Part shown: positions 9,963 through 20,889 of the stretch, piece by piece
Layout: the number at the start of each line of letters is the position of its first letter
Numbering within the stretch: position 1 is the first letter of the stretch
Source: Semisulcospira habei
Lineage: Eukaryota; Mollusca; Gastropoda; Semisulcospiridae
NCBI GenBank assembly: GCA_036245525.1
Contig: BTPG01000005.1
Location: forward strand, 181,894,245-181,958,244
Direction: 5' to 3'
Length of the DNA: 64,000 nucleotides
Notes under the pieces: model-generated
Seen by the model: only the letters and a program-made list of their open reading frames with translations
Told to the model about the DNA's origin: nothing
Databases searched by the model: none
Translations under genes and position numbers: made by a program

Positions 9963-10167
9963 TTAACCCCATGGCCACATTTCCTAAAGTTCGTAAGTGT
10001 CACCTAACGACTATGTACAAGTTGCACGAGTAGGATCGACCATGATAATTCAAGGGTAGAGCCAGCTTAGCTTGGCGCCTAAAGGCGCCAAGCTAATCTG
10101 GCTCTACCCTTGAATTTTAATGGTCGATCCATCTCTTGCTGTAGTGCGTCATGCCTAAATGGGTTAA
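9963..10167. mobile_element. Family B MITE with TTAA ends
   Basis: TTAA at 9963-9966 and 10164-10167, ends CCCCATGGCC and TAAATGGG. The hairpin (10030-10139) carries a concordant arm change: GTAGAGCC on the left (A10060) is matched by GGCTCTAC on the right (T10103), where the family has GTAGTGCC/GGCACTAC. Confidence 0.9.
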
Positions 10168-10230
10168 CCACCCTTTGCTTGCAGCCACCGGTACTGTGTA
10201 CATTACCGGTGGTCGCATGGATGAGGTTAA
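10164..10230. mobile_element. Family H mini-MITE abutting the B unit
   Basis: Begins at the same TTAA that ends the previous unit and finishes GATGAGGTTAA (10227-10230). The interior pairs GCAGCCACCGGTA with TACCGGTGGTCGC. Confidence 0.7.
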
Positions 10231-10289
10231 AATAGAGTGAAATATAAAGTTTGCATTTTCGGAATCTTTGGGAAAATGCTCCTTGAATC

Positions 10290-10790
10290 CCTCTACCAAA
10301 GAAAATTTTGGTCGCATTTTTCTTAATCGCGTAATTTTTGACAGATGTGAAGTTAATATTGAAAGCAAACAGTTTGATATTTCTGAAAGCTCTTCGTACG
10401 GACAGGTATGTGGTTATGATGTACACAAGCCTCAATTTCAAAACAGGTTCAAGAATCCGACACATAAAAAGGTCGCCTAACATCGGCTCTTCTTTGAAAT
10501 ACTTCGACAGAAGTGTTCATGTCAGGAGACTTCTTTTCGTGTATGATTTCTGGACCTGTGGTTTGAAGCAAGGGTTTTTGTGCATTTCAAAGTCGCCTGC
10601 TTTGTGGCACATTTCGGGTGAATTCTATCAGAATTTGTAGCTCGAAAGCAGGTTTTAGTTTTGTTCAATATCGCCAGCTTTAGGGTGTATTGGTGGGTGA
10701 ATTTCATCGGGAATGCACCGTTTGAAGGAAGGTTTCGGTCGCATTTTCAAAATCCCATGCTTTCAGGCAGGTTCTATAGATCAGTCACTC
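10290..10790. repeat. Degenerate tandem region, unit about 80 bp
   Basis: GTTTGAAGCAAGGGTTTTTG (10561), CTCGAAAGCAGGTTTTAGTT (about 10643) and GTTTGAAGGAAGGTTTCGGT (about 10720) start comparable blocks, each followed by CATTTC/CAATATC and a GCTTT word. Upstream blocks are fainter. Confidence 0.45.
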
Positions 10791-10845
10791 TGGGCATGTG
10801 CCAGGCCCGCCGTAGCGTCGGGCGATCGTGACGTCTATCTGGGCA

Positions 10846-10900
10846 GGTATAGATCCTCATGCACCCGTGTAGCCACAAGGTACTCATGGTGATCTATAAA
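10846..10900. repeat. Family A hairpin, degenerate
   Basis: GTATAGATCCTCATGCACCC and TACTCATGGTGATCTATA keep the arms but the C/G-rich centre is lost. Confidence 0.5.
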
Positions 10901-10921
10901 GCTTAGCCCTTTATATATATA

Positions 10922-10982
10922 TAGTACTTATGTGCTTCACATACGTAATTTCGAGAATCGACAGCGCTCCTAGGTCACACAT
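10922..10982. repeat. About 60-bp exact repeat, copy 2
   Basis: The same sequence as 7355-7415, here set between two (TA)n stretches as if inserted into a TA microsatellite. Confidence 0.85.
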
Positions 10983-11133
10983 ATATATATATTATCCTCA
11001 TAATATTGATTATGAAGCAATAGAAAACAGTTCATTTACAGGAGGCATAGCTCCTCAGAAACGCCAGCAAACACAAGGACTGATTAGGATTAGCTCTGTG
11101 ATGTGAGTTCCTCATAATGAATATATTTTATGT

Positions 11134-11199
11134 GCAAGAGGCATTGATCCTCATGAGCCCCTGCGATTGCAGGGGCTCATGAGGGTCAATGCCTCTTGT
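11134..11199. repeat. Family A hairpin with concordant arm substitutions
   Basis: The left arm GCATTGATCC and right arm GGGTCAATGC share the same departure from the family CATAGATCC (T11145 pairs with A11188), and the centre is CCCTGC/GCAGGG on both sides. One remaining difference would be a G-T wobble. A degenerate copy lies just upstream at about 11038-11105. Confidence 0.9.
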
Positions 11200-11719
11200 C
11201 GCAAGTAACAGATGTATTTATATCCACGCCCCTCGTACGGAGAGGATTACCGAGAGTTCAGCCAAGGGCTGGATCTAGACAAGAATCAGGGGCCGTAAAA
11301 GATTTAATGCCCCGATTATGCCGCCTGATGCCGCAAGGGGAATTATCGTGATCGATCGGAACCCGTGTCGCTGTTTGTCTCCCCTTTGCTTGATTAATGT
11401 CCACATCACTTGCCCGTTATTATAGTGCAGCGTTTGTCTGTAAGGGCGCACAACTCCCGGCATCTCTCTATGCGCAAGATCAGCGCCTTCTTTTTCTTCT
11501 TCATCGTCGGTTTCTTTATTTTTTATTTTTATTTTTAGGTTTAATGTCCGCGCACTTAAAGTGATAATGGACTTTAATGGCCCATTTCAGAATGATTTTT
11601 ATATTTTTTTTCGGATAAGTGGGGGAGTCCTTGATACATGATTTATTGTGCACAAATCTACGCATTTTTTCGATTTGTGAGTTGTCCTATGTTGTCCACC
11701 CCCCCCCCCTCCCCCCACA

Positions 11720-11935
11720 CTTTGGTACCGGTTTCAGGCCACTTTACAAATTTCAAATACAAGCGATCACAAATCTCTGTAACTTCAGTAGCTGAACTGG
11801 CCCTTCGTCTGTCTTGTACTGTGTTTCTCTTAAATGGCGTAAATCCGTGTCTGTTACGTGAGTGTGCGTGTTGGGTTTCAGTTCGCGGCGCTTTGAGTCG
11901 ATTCGCCCAAAAATTGAGAAAATAATATAATAACG

Positions 11936-11937
<2 letters not shown>
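11720..11937 (+). repeat. 5'-truncated SINE, body only
   Basis: CACTTTGGTACCGGTTTCAG and then GGCCACTTTACAAATTTCAA match the SINE body at 41.43 kb, as do AGTAGCTGAACTGGCC, TCTTGTACTGTGTTTC and CGCTTTGAGTCGATTCGC. The tRNA-like head is missing and a C-run precedes it. Confidence 0.75.

Positions 11938-11983
<46 letters not shown>
11938..11983. repeat. (ATT)n tail of the truncated SINE
   Basis: A pure ATT run follows AATAATATAATAACGGT, as in the fuller copy at 41.66 kb. Confidence 0.9.
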
Positions 11984-11984
<1 letters not shown>

Positions 11985-12009
11985 GGCTACATTACAGTTT
12001 CGGAGACAG

Positions 12010-12170
12010 ACTGTAAATGATAGTTCAAGGGTGGTGCCAGGACAGCTTGGCGCCTCTGGGCGCCAAGCTTTTCTGGCACCACCCTTGAACTATCATGGTC
12101 ACCCTAGCACCACCTAGAAATATCAGTCAAATTTATCTCGTGTTAGTGTGATCGGGACTTACAGGGTTAA
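12010..12170. mobile_element. Family B MITE
   Basis: The hairpin at 12010-12100 has a TTCAAGGGTGGTGCCAG arm. The right end is ACAGGGTTAA (12167-12170). The left boundary is unclear; a TTAA at 11981-11984 directly after the ATT tail is a candidate. Confidence 0.75.
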
Positions 12171-13026
12171 CAGTTCTTTCATGAGTTGTTCCTCTTTTGC
12201 CCAAAATGAATCGTGCATGCCTATTGCGGACGATTCACTATATATCATGGATGATTCATTTTTTCACGGAAGTGTCCTTCAAAACATGGATGGTTAATTA
12301 ATAAATTCGAGACGAGTGCCGCATACCTTTATCATCTGTGTAGTTTGTTAGGCTTACGGTTATCACATTACCCGGTTCGTTTCGTTAAAGTTGGTCAGTT
12401 GAAGTGAGCTTCGGATATAAGGCAGTTCCAGCAGAGGATCGTTTTAGTTTTGTTATGTCCGTGTTACATAGTAGTGGTCGTGGTGTCATGCAATCACACC
12501 AGACACACTCACGTACGGTTTTTGTAGAAAAGCCTCACTCAGTTGCAACTCGTCACACGTGGCACAAGGTTGTAGACCACACTGGAGTAACAGCTCCAAC
12601 AGTACTTTATTATCACCATCCTGTCTTAGCACAATGCATCCACACTTTGATGCACAATCTCTCACAAATGCATCCACACTTCGATACACTGTCTCTTACA
12701 ATGCATGCACATACTTTCTAACACTCCCTTTTATACTATCACAAAATTCCAGAGTAATCCCGCAAATTACACAACTCAACCAGTCAGAAAAGAAAAGGTA
12801 ACCAAAATCATTAATATTCATTAAAAAGAACACTCTAAATTTTTCTACAATCTTCCACTGATATCTAGATGCATTACGAACACGTCATGAAATGTAACCA
12901 ACATTGTAACTACAAAACGTTTACGTCATGTTTGTGGTCACTAGAACAACCACGCTTTTACCAGAACCTTCCAGCTAAATCTAGGTCGGATTTTGCTAAA
13001 AATTAGTGGAATGTGGAACATTCTAG

Positions 13027-13028
<2 letters not shown>

Positions 13029-13112
<84 letters not shown>

Positions 13113-13113
13113 G

Positions 13114-13172
<59 letters not shown>
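13029..13172. repeat. (CA)n microsatellite
   Basis: About 70 CA units interrupted once by CCGG. Histidine/threonine or valine/cysteine frames across it are not genes. Confidence 0.98.
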
Positions 13173-13175
<3 letters not shown>

Positions 13176-13349
13176 CGATCGCAATTCCCCATGCAATAGA
13201 AAATGAATCATACTAAAAGGTACGTGATTCTAATCTAAAATAACTGAACATCGGATGTTTTCCTATGACCAACACACACACGCCCTAAAAAGAATAACAC
13301 AACCAGAATTATAACAATCCGAAGTGTGCGGTATGTGAAGTAATTTAAA

Positions 13350-13352
13350 CAA

Positions 13353-13391
<39 letters not shown>

Positions 13392-13395
13392 ATAC
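13350..13395. repeat. (AAAT)n microsatellite
   Basis: About 11 AAAT units. Confidence 0.95.
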
Positions 13396-13736
13396 TGTCG
13401 TTGCATACGTGCTATTAATTGTAATAAGCAAAGCTTGCTGTAATCTACGTTTCTCGGTCTCATTACATCACCTATACGGATCCCGGAGTCTTACGCCTAA
13501 CCTCATGTAAAGCCGCACTTTAAGGAACAGCTTAGAGTCAATCTCAATTTGAAGGGGGTATACATTTGTATTGGTTCCCCCTGCCCTTGTATGCGGGAGT
13601 TCAGTAGAACCTGTGTTACATGCATGTAGAAATGTTACAGTTACCTTCTAACGTAGACAACAGACGTTGCCGGTTAGGAAATCAGTCGTAGGGCAAACTT
13701 GCACGTGTTTCGCCGAATAAAGGAGATTAAATCATT

Positions 13737-13940
13737 CTGCCCGCGACCCACCACAGCAAGATATGGCTCGACCATGGTAGTTCAAGGGTGGTGGCAGAAT
13801 AGCTTGGCGCCTATAGGCGACAAGCTATTCTACCACCACCCTTGAACTATCATGGTCGATCTGTCTCCTGAATTGTAATGCAGTCCTCAGAGGATAAATC
13901 CAAAATGTGGGCATTTCGTACCTCGGGCACAATGAGTTAA
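13737..13940. mobile_element. Family B MITE with TTAA ends
   Basis: TTAA at 13737-13740 and 13937-13940, with ATCATTCTGCCC and GGGCACAATGAG ends. The arm word GTGGTGGCAGAAT is partly matched by ATTCTACCACCAC. It is close to the copy at 51.45 kb. Confidence 0.85.
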
Positions 13941-14406
13941 AAGACAAGGCTTTTAATCCACTTTTTTATTCGTCGAAAGACGTGCAATTCAGTTGGACCG
14001 GCTTCTGATTTCCGGAAATCCGGAAGTCTGTAGACACTAGCTCGTCACGAGGAGATGACGTGTTAGAGGGGAAAAGTTTACGTGCTCTTGATTTGCACAT
14101 TTCTAGTCGATCACGTGACGCGCACAGATGCCACGTAAGAGGGGATAACTTGGCAGATGACGTACACAGATTTACTGAGCTGACCCAAGGAAAAATGACG
14201 GGCTTATACAGTAGCATGTCCGTTGAAAGGCCCTGGTAAATCAAATTGGCACAGTTGCAGTGCGCCTGAACTGATCAGTGTTCAGGCCGTACTCCATATG
14301 CAATAGCTGTCTCTGTCAGTCCCCATAACCTGCTCGTTAGATCCCTCCAATATCAATAACCAACCAGCCAACCGTCGTATCCCGTCACATGACACCTACA
14401 GATTAA

Positions 14407-14494
14407 TTTGACTATTGCTTCAAGGGTGGAGCCAGAATAGCTTGGCGCCTGAGGCGCCAAGCTATTCTGGCACCACACTTGAACTAAATGGTTC
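14407..14494. repeat. Family B hairpin, short-armed subfamily
   Basis: GACTATTGCTTCAAGGGTGG with GCCAGAATAGCTTGGCGCC pairs well. The flank CTGTAATGTAGCCTTCACAG is shared with the half copy at 20.31 kb. Confidence 0.8.
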
Positions 14495-14787
14495 GTCTGT
14501 CTCCTAATCTGTAATGTAGCCTTCACAGGACAATAAGCAAATTAAAAAAAAAAAAAAAAAATCATCACCAGCCAACCGGTTCTTATCCGGTCACATGACA
14601 CCCGCTGGTGCCATGCAAATTAGGGCATAACAGGATCTGAGCGAGTGAAGAAAATGAGATTCTAACACTGAACTGTTTCATTACTTTGTTGAAACAGGAG
14701 ACCTGATGTCGTGTTGGAGTTCGGAAACTAATATCACAAGCCGAGTGCTCTCGGTGAGCTCACGCGCGGCCTTGTGTAAAATATATT

Positions 14788-14869
14788 AATTTTGTGTGCT
14801 GGTCTTTGATTTTGGACGTTACGGCCACAGGCCGTAAGGTCCAAAATCACAGACCAGCACACATTATTA
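14788..14869. repeat. Family G hairpin (TGTGCTGGTCTTTGATTTTG)
   Basis: 34-bp arms (14793-14826 and 14830-14863) are almost perfectly complementary with a 3-nt loop. Right-arm fragments (AAATCACAGACCAG) recur near 47.80 kb. Confidence 0.85.
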
Positions 14870-14951
14870 TGAAAACCCAGTCTGTTACGTTAATACTCTG
14901 GGATACTTAGGAGTTACACTCTGAACTCGTTCAACCCTGGCGCGCCACAAG

Positions 14952-15043
14952 GTATGGATGGGCCACGATGGTTCAAGGGTAGTGCCTAAGGAGCGAAACT
15001 ATTTTGGCATCACCCTCAAACTGTCATGGTCGATCCATCTCCC
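14952..15043. repeat. Family B hairpin, diverged
   Basis: GGGCCACGATGGTTCAAGGG and CCCTCAAACTGTCATGGTC arms remain. The inner CTTGGCGCC segment is largely lost. Confidence 0.65.
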
Positions 15044-15535
15044 GCTACGTGTTATGTGTAGAGCTTAGATGGCGTTATGAAGAGCGAAACAAAACGAAAC
15101 GAAACAGACCAAAACAACAAAACAGAACAAATCTTCAATAGCCACCCACCCACCCCCACCCAACCACCCAAACCAACACCCTTCCCCCTTCCCCCTGGAT
15201 CGAAGTCCAGGCTTTATTAGACTATTAACCTGTTTCTTTGTTTCCGCTGAAACTTGAAACTAATGTTGTGAGTTCTTAAGTTTCTGATAATGTGGAAAAA
15301 CTGTTATCTGAGAGTTTTCACAAAAGAACAATTTTAGTTTTGCGTTACTGTAAATCTAGTGTGGTTCGGCTGTACTCGCTGGAAGTAATATCTTGGCCGC
15401 TGGAAACACGAAGGTATTTTCCGACTGTGACCGCCATTGTGTGGAGGTCTGTGTCGGCCTTGGTGACCTCATCAGCACCCCCTGCTGCGAGCAGCATGCA
15501 AATTTCCGCTTGTCTGCTAAGAAAACCGTTTTTGT

Positions 15536-15758
15536 TTAACACTTATCATTCGGAATACACCAGTGCGTGAAATAAGTTTGACTAAAATAGTTCCAGAGTA
15601 GTGCCAGAATAGTGTCTCTAGGCGCCAAGCTATTCTGGCACCGCCCTTGAACTAAAGCCACTGGTCTGTATCCCTATCTGTAAGTACTATAATGTAGCTT
15701 GCATAATTATGGCAGTGTGCAAATTTGAAGCTTTTAGCCTCGGTATGATGTGGCTTAA
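15536..15758. mobile_element. Family B MITE, 220-bp subfamily, copy 1
   Basis: TTAA at 15536-15539 and 15755-15758. It matches 44392-44609 over most of its length, including flanks outside the hairpin (CATTCGGAATACACCAGTG and CTTGCATAATTATGGCAGTG), so those flanks belong to the element. Confidence 0.85.
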
Positions 15759-15970
15759 CTAATTCCACCCCAGACACACCACAGCAAGACAAGGATCGAC
15801 AAAGATAGTTCGAGGGTGATGCCAGAATAGCTCGGCGCCCACGGGCGCCAAGCTATTCTGGCATCACCCTCGAACTATCATGGTCGATCCGTGTCCTGCA
15901 CTGCAATGCAGTCTTCAGAGGACAACGGCAACATTTTGGGATTTCGGTGTTGGGGTAGAATGAGTGTTAA
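15755..15970. mobile_element. Family B MITE abutting the previous one
   Basis: Shares TTAA 15755-15758 with its left neighbour and ends GAGTGTTAA (15967-15970). A concordant arm change is TTCGAGGG on the left (G15812) against CCCTCGAA on the right (C15871), where the family has TTCAAGGG/CCCTTGAA. Confidence 0.85.
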
Positions 15971-16049
15971 CAGTGGGGTTTTGCAGGAGCCATAAATAAC
16001 TCCACTTTAAAACCTACATTTCCGCGCATTGTGAGAGAACCTACCACAA

Positions 16050-16164
16050 AAATAACTGTGATAGTGATAGTGTGATAGTGATAGTGATAGTGTGATAGTG
16101 ATAGTGTGATAGTGATAGTGTGATAGTGATAGTGTGATAGTGATAGTGTGATAGTGATAGTGTG
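16050..16164. repeat. (GTGATA)n-type microsatellite
   Basis: GTGATAGTGATAGT units with irregular GTGTGATA steps. Confidence 0.9.
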
Positions 16165-16182
16165 CCGTCTGAGTTGTAATGA

Positions 16183-16382
16183 TTAACCCTTTTTGCCCCA
16201 ACGCCTCATTTACCCAATTTTGTAGGTGCCACTTCAGGACTATATGCAAAATGATCAGAAGCTGGACTGTGAGCTGGATTGATTATGATAATTCAAGAGT
16301 AGTTCTAGATTAGCTTGGCGCCTAATGGCGCCAAACTAATCTGGCACTACCCTTGAATTATCATGGTTGATCCATTTTCTGC
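16183..16382. mobile_element. Family B MITE, right end eroded
   Basis: TTAACCCTTTTTGCCCCAAC starts the unit (TTAA 16183-16186). The hairpin runs 16274-16382. No right-hand GGGTTAA remains. Confidence 0.75.
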
Positions 16383-16832
16383 TATATTTTGATATATACA
16401 TGAAAATATCCAAACAATCAGGGGGGCTGAAAACCCACTCCTTTAAAAGTGCTTCCTCTAATGATCTTTTGGTTCAGTGTGCCCTCACTCTTTCCACTCT
16501 TTTTCTATGCTAGGAAACAAACCCAAGAGTCCGTTATCAACTATGGCACCGTTCTCTTTCGTATTAGCGCTGACGTGCCAGACATCAGGAACGCTTAATC
16601 CCTTCCCTGCCAATAATCACGCATTTCGCACCTGAAACCACTACACACCGATATTCGCGTGAAGAACACAAATTAAAAAAAAAAAAAAATGGGGAAGAAG
16701 TCATAACGCACATAGGACTTATAAGAGACATAAATCCAGCTGTGTAGTGTTCGCCTTGCCCCGGCAGTGAAGGGATTACTATTGAAAATCACAGACGCCG
16801 CGATAGAGTTTTTCCGGACCATGGTATATTGT

Positions 16833-17016
16833 TTAACCCTTTCTCCGCAATTGATATCTTTGGAACCATCGCATATTCACTACTTGATAACCTCGGATAC
16901 CAGTGAGGCCACAACACCAAGAGGCATAGAGCCTCATGAGCCCCGCAACTGCGGGGGCTCATGAGGATCTATGCCTCTTGCATTTCGGTCTTTATGCCCC
17001 AGCAGCGTAAGGGTTA
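16833..17016. mobile_element. Family A MITE with TTAA ends
   Basis: TTAACCCTTTCTCCGCAATT starts it and GCAGCGTAAGGGTTAA ends it (TTAA 16833-16836 and 17013-17016). The hairpin is at 16918-16981. Confidence 0.88.
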
Positions 17017-17348
17017 AAAAGGGGTTCAAAGGGGTGATTACCAACCAGCAGGAAACACGACCCATATCATGGTGTTCAGTGTTGACTGTCGGCTGACATT
17101 CATTGACTTCCGGATACATTAGGTTGACACCGGATTGGCTGTCACGAACACACGTGTCGTTTATTGATTGGTGGCTAATGACAGTCTGAACCAACACTAT
17201 TATGCTTTGTCTGCATAGTTAGCTGAATCAACACGCTAAACATCCCCAGTCTGTCACGCTATCACTCTGACACAAAGGTGTCCGCTGATAAAACTTAGTA
17301 TTGCTGTAGTAGGGTCGCTTTGCTTCAAGATGGAGTAACCTGGATAGG

Positions 17349-17830
17349 TCAAACCAGGACAACACCAAAACGATACAAAACGACGCAAAACAAAACAACA
17401 AAACAAAAAACAGCAACAAACACCCCCCCCCCCCCAACCAAACGCTCCCCCCCAAAACAAACAAACAAACAAACAACAACAACAACAAAACAAAAAAACG
17501 AATTAAAAGAGCAAAAATCCCCCCAAATCCCCACCCACCCCCCGCCCCCCACCCCCCAAGAAAAAAAAAAAGAAATTAAGAAAAGAAACCACAAACAAAC
17601 AAAATACAAAAACAAAAAAGCACAAAAAACAAAGCAAAAACAAACAGCAACAAAAACAAAGCCAAAAAACAACAATAAAACAACCAACACAAAACAAAAA
17701 TCAACCAAAAATACAACAACAACCAACAACAACAACAACAACAAACCAAAAAAAAAAACAAAAAAAAAAAACCGAACAACCAACCAACCAACCAACCAAC
17801 CAAATAAACAACAAACGAAACAAACAAACA
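17349..17830. repeat. A/C-rich low-complexity block
   Basis: About 480 bp of AAAC, CAAA, AACC and C-runs with almost no T on the plus strand. The long lysine/threonine frame and its phenylalanine/cysteine shadow are compositional artefacts. Confidence 0.9.
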
Positions 17831-18003
17831 AGCAAAATCAACGAGGAACAAAAACCGTCTCGCCGTAAATAAGTGTTAGAGCATGTTTTCTGAAATCATT
17901 TCGTAATAGTTGTCAGCTTTATTTACATCGTGTTGAGATATTGTTTCTGTGTGCAGTTCTTACTGGTTTCGAGGTAGTAAGTTTGCTACTTCGTTATTAG
18001 GAT

Positions 18004-18047
18004 ATAACGCCGAGCAGGCGACTAAGGTCATCTCACGGCGAACGTAC
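18004..18047. repeat. Dispersed motif GCCGAGCAGGCGACTAA, copy 2
   Basis: TAACGCCGAGCAGGCGACTA followed by GTCATCTCACGGCGA, as at 7.15 kb. Confidence 0.5.
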
Positions 18048-18070
18048 TGAATTCGAACTGGGTGAGACGT

Positions 18071-18152
18071 TTAACCCGTTCAGTGTCGGTAGCGGTTTTA
18101 GTCCTGTAGGAATCATCGTGACTAAATTCGCTACCGACACTCAACGGGTTAC
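18071..18152. mobile_element. Family F MITE (GTCGGTAGCGGTTTTAG)
   Basis: TTAACCCGTTCAGTGTCGGT pairs with CTACCGACACTCAACGGGTT and then A, around TCCTGTAGGA. TTAA is intact on the left; the right reads GGGTTAC. Confidence 0.8.
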
Positions 18153-18404
18153 GTGTTCTTTTGCGATACTTTGCAAACAAAACTAGCAATTTCATAAACC
18201 GCGGCCATTGAGCGCTGCAACTGAAAAGTGCGCTAACACTCCATTTGGCTGCCTAACAATATTACAAGTTGTACGTTGTGTTGTCTAGGTAATGAGTGAA
18301 ATTACCAGTTGCTTCTGCTTCCAAGCACATGACAGCGAACGTTCTGGAACGTTACCATCGCCTTGCTACTTCCGTCATCTGATTTCATAGATATACATGA
18401 CTTA

Positions 18405-18470
18405 TATAACAGGCATATATTCTCATGAGCCCCCGCAATTGCGGGGGCCCATGAGAATCTATGCTTGTTA
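18405..18470. repeat. Family A hairpin
   Basis: ATAACAGGCATATATTCTCA and TGAGAATCTATGCTTGTTA arms surround CCCCCGCAATTGCGGGGG. TTCTCATG/CATGAGAA is concordant where most copies have TCCTCATG. Confidence 0.85.
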
Positions 18471-18560
18471 CAGATTGCGCGATCTTTCCGTTTGATGAAG
18501 TTTCGTGCATGTAAAGCATACAGCCTCTACCGTCGAAGAAACATAGATGTTAATGATTCC

Positions 18561-18626
18561 AGCAAGAGGCATAGATTCTCATGAGCCCCCGCTATTGCGG
18601 GGCTCAAGAGGATCTATGCCGCTTGC
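18561..18626. repeat. Family A hairpin
   Basis: AGCAAGAGGCATAGATTCTC pairs with GAGGATCTATGCCGCTTGC. It lies 90 bp from the previous copy; an isolated ACATAGATGTTAATGATTCC precedes it. Confidence 0.85.
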
Positions 18627-19263
18627 AAATGGCTGGACTATAACTGCCGTTTTTGATGAAGCTTCATGCATCGAGTGCATCATTATTTCCCTGTCAGGGG
18701 AAGCAACCATGTGTAATTCGCTTGTCACATTGCGTCCCCCTGCGTGCCGGCGGAGTTTTTAATTTAGCACATGCAACTCCTGGCAGGGCGGGGATGTGTT
18801 ACTTCCCCTTCTCTCCCAGGAATCGGTCGTGACCTTGAATCAGGATCAAACAAGAATATTTCTTGTTGATCTGAAACCATGCCCCCAACTTCTCTGACAT
18901 GTTTCCCTACTACTACTAACAGAGAGCTCTCTGTAAGATACAGTCTTATCGACTGTACTAATATATGATGTATACAGTTAGGATAATTGGGCTCCCGATC
19001 ATTTTGTCTCAAATGCACTGAGTAGCAAAAGTGATTATGAGTATTGAGCTTTCCGTTGTCCGGTGGAAAACTTTACAGTTGGCGTTTTCTCGGAGACTAT
19101 TCCAGCCACAGACTTCAAATTCGGCCCAACGATTCCTTCTAAAGACACCAGTTTGAATAACCATTATCAAAGGTCAAACCCGCTGCTGCTTAAATTTTGT
19201 CATGTCAGTTGCGTTAAAAAAAACCAAGACGTGATACCGTATGACATAATCTTCAAATGAACC

Positions 19264-19376
19264 CGTTGACGGTTGGTAGTGGTTTTTGTTGCGATGATAC
19301 CTGCAGGATGTCAGAGTGTTGTTCTTTCTGCAGGAATCATTGCGACAAAAACCGCTACCGATAGCCATAGGGTTAA
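19264..19376. mobile_element. Family F MITE with an enlarged loop
   Basis: CCGTTGACGGTTGGTAGTGG and ACCGCTACCGATAGCCATAG then GGTTAA (TTAA 19373-19376) pair. ATGATACCTGCAGG and CTGCAGGAATCAT also pair around an extra 20-bp centre. The left TTAA is mutated to ATGAACCC. Confidence 0.7.
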
Positions 19377-19914
19377 TACAAATTGTTGCGTCCCCTCTGA
19401 AAGGTCAAGGTCACAAGAGAAGTGGATATGTACCATTACAAAAATGTAAATCAGGCATGGAGATTATTTGTAGAAAGTGGTTGCTTTTAAGCTCTCTGGT
19501 TTGGTCCGCGCCTGACAGATCCTAATTCTTATTACCAGTCTGATCAACGGTCCACCAGTTGCGGAGTTGAGTGCCCTTCATTGGGACAGACAGCTCTGCT
19601 GCTGCTTTCCATCACAGGAAAGGACAACCCAGGGCCCCTGACACAACTATCTTTTCTAAACGAACCTTTTATCTATGGACCTTAGAGAGATCTGGCTAAA
19701 CTTTTTTTTTTGTTCAGATTTAAACAAAAAGGTCTCTTTTATCTTCGATTCGAGATAAATTTGGCTTGAAAGTGTTTTGAATTACTTTTATCTTTGTAGT
19801 CATCTCGTTGTGTGCAGTTTCTGAGCCTAGCCCCTAAAGAGACCCCAGCAGTTTTGGTTGTGTGCGTGTTTTTCTTTTCTTTTCTTTTTTTCGGGGGGGG
19901 GGGGGGTGGCTTTC

Positions 19915-20023
19915 CCCAGTAGCAAAATGTCTTCGGGCACACGACGGCCACAGTGGGCCCGCGCACAGTCGTGCGCGGGCCCACTGTGGCCGTCGTGTGC
20001 CCGAGGACCTTTGCTTACTGGGT
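19915..20023. repeat. Family E long GC-rich hairpin
   Basis: Inner arms TCGGGCACACGACGGCCACA and GTGGGCCCGCGCAC pair perfectly with their complements across the 4-nt loop AGTC; outer CCAGTAGCAAAA and TTTGCTTACTGG extend the pairing. It shares CCCGCGCAC and the CAGT...GCAAA ends with the copy at 31.03 kb. Confidence 0.92.
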
Positions 20024-20313
20024 TAGGACCCAAGCGCGAGGAGTAGCCCTACCGACTGTGCATCCCCATCCCTCCCTCCCACCACCATACCAACAACCCA
20101 CTCTGAGGCCTGACGCCGTTTTGCTTGCTAAGCAAGTAGACCTACTAGACAGTTTGTTTCTTTTAAAAAAGCTTGCGAAATCCACAAACTGAACATTAAT
20201 TTTATTATTGTCATGTACAGCTTGAACACCCTGTGTCTACCACTATTGAGAACCCATATCTATATTGATTATCCCTTTTCATTCTGATACACCCATTGCT
20301 TGAAATAAAATTG

Positions 20314-20378
20314 ACGATGAAAGTTCAGGCGCCAAGCTATTCTGGCACCACCCTTGAACTAACACGGTTGACCTATCT
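20314..20378. repeat. Family B half copy (right arm)
   Basis: GGCGCCAAGCTATTCTGGCA then CCACCCTTGAACTAA without most of a left arm; only AAGTTCAG precedes it. The flank CTGTAATGTAGCCTTCATAG matches 14.5 kb. Confidence 0.75.
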
Positions 20379-20635
20379 CCTAATCTGTAATGTAGCCTTC
20401 ATAGGACAATAAGCAAATAATACAAAATCAGCCTCAGGGTGTACTGGGTGGGTTATACCAGAAAGGTGGCAGACAGCGCTGTGCTTGGTTTCCGCCTGCT
20501 TGGTTATTTGGGGCAGGACGAAGGTTTCACTGAGAGGTGCCCTGTTGAGAAGCATTTCTTTAGAGTCCAGCAAGACTTGCGTGTAGACTTTCTTGTATTT
20601 GCTTCTTTACAATAGCGAAACGTAGCCTGCTGGAA

Positions 20636-20698
20636 AATGCATAGATCATCATAAACTCCTGCGAGTGCAGGGGTTAATGAGGACTTACGCCTTTTGCT
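20636..20698. repeat. Family A hairpin, diverged
   Basis: GCATAGATCATCATAAACTC and TTAATGAGGACTTACGCCTT arms around CTGCGAGTGCAG. Confidence 0.65.
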
Positions 20699-20778
20699 TG
20701 GCTCTACGCTTTAGAGCTGAGATGGTTATTTCGTGTTCTGTGTTCCTCACGAACGGCGAAGGGTGTAGGTCGATAAGT

Positions 20779-20826
20779 GGCATAGAATCTCATGAGCAGG
20801 GGCTCATGAGGATCTATGCCTCTTGC
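20779..20826. repeat. Family A hairpin lacking the central stem
   Basis: GGCATAGAATCTCATGAGC and GGGGCTCATGAGGATCTATG join with only an AGG spacer, so most of the C-rich centre has been deleted. Confidence 0.75.
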
Positions 20827-20889
20827 TGGCATGGATGTGTTTATTAGCTGAGGAAGTCAATGTGTGCTCGCTCTGTGATTTGGGCGTGA

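Noticed and set aside
11036..11105. Further family A hairpin
   Set aside because: Only GGAGGCATAGCTCCTCA and AGGATTAGCTCTGTG hint at the arms. Pairing is too poor for a separate entry.
17320..17868. 182-codon lysine/threonine-rich open frame, and a 160-codon frame on the other strand
   Set aside because: Both come from an A/C-rich low-complexity block almost lacking T on the plus strand.
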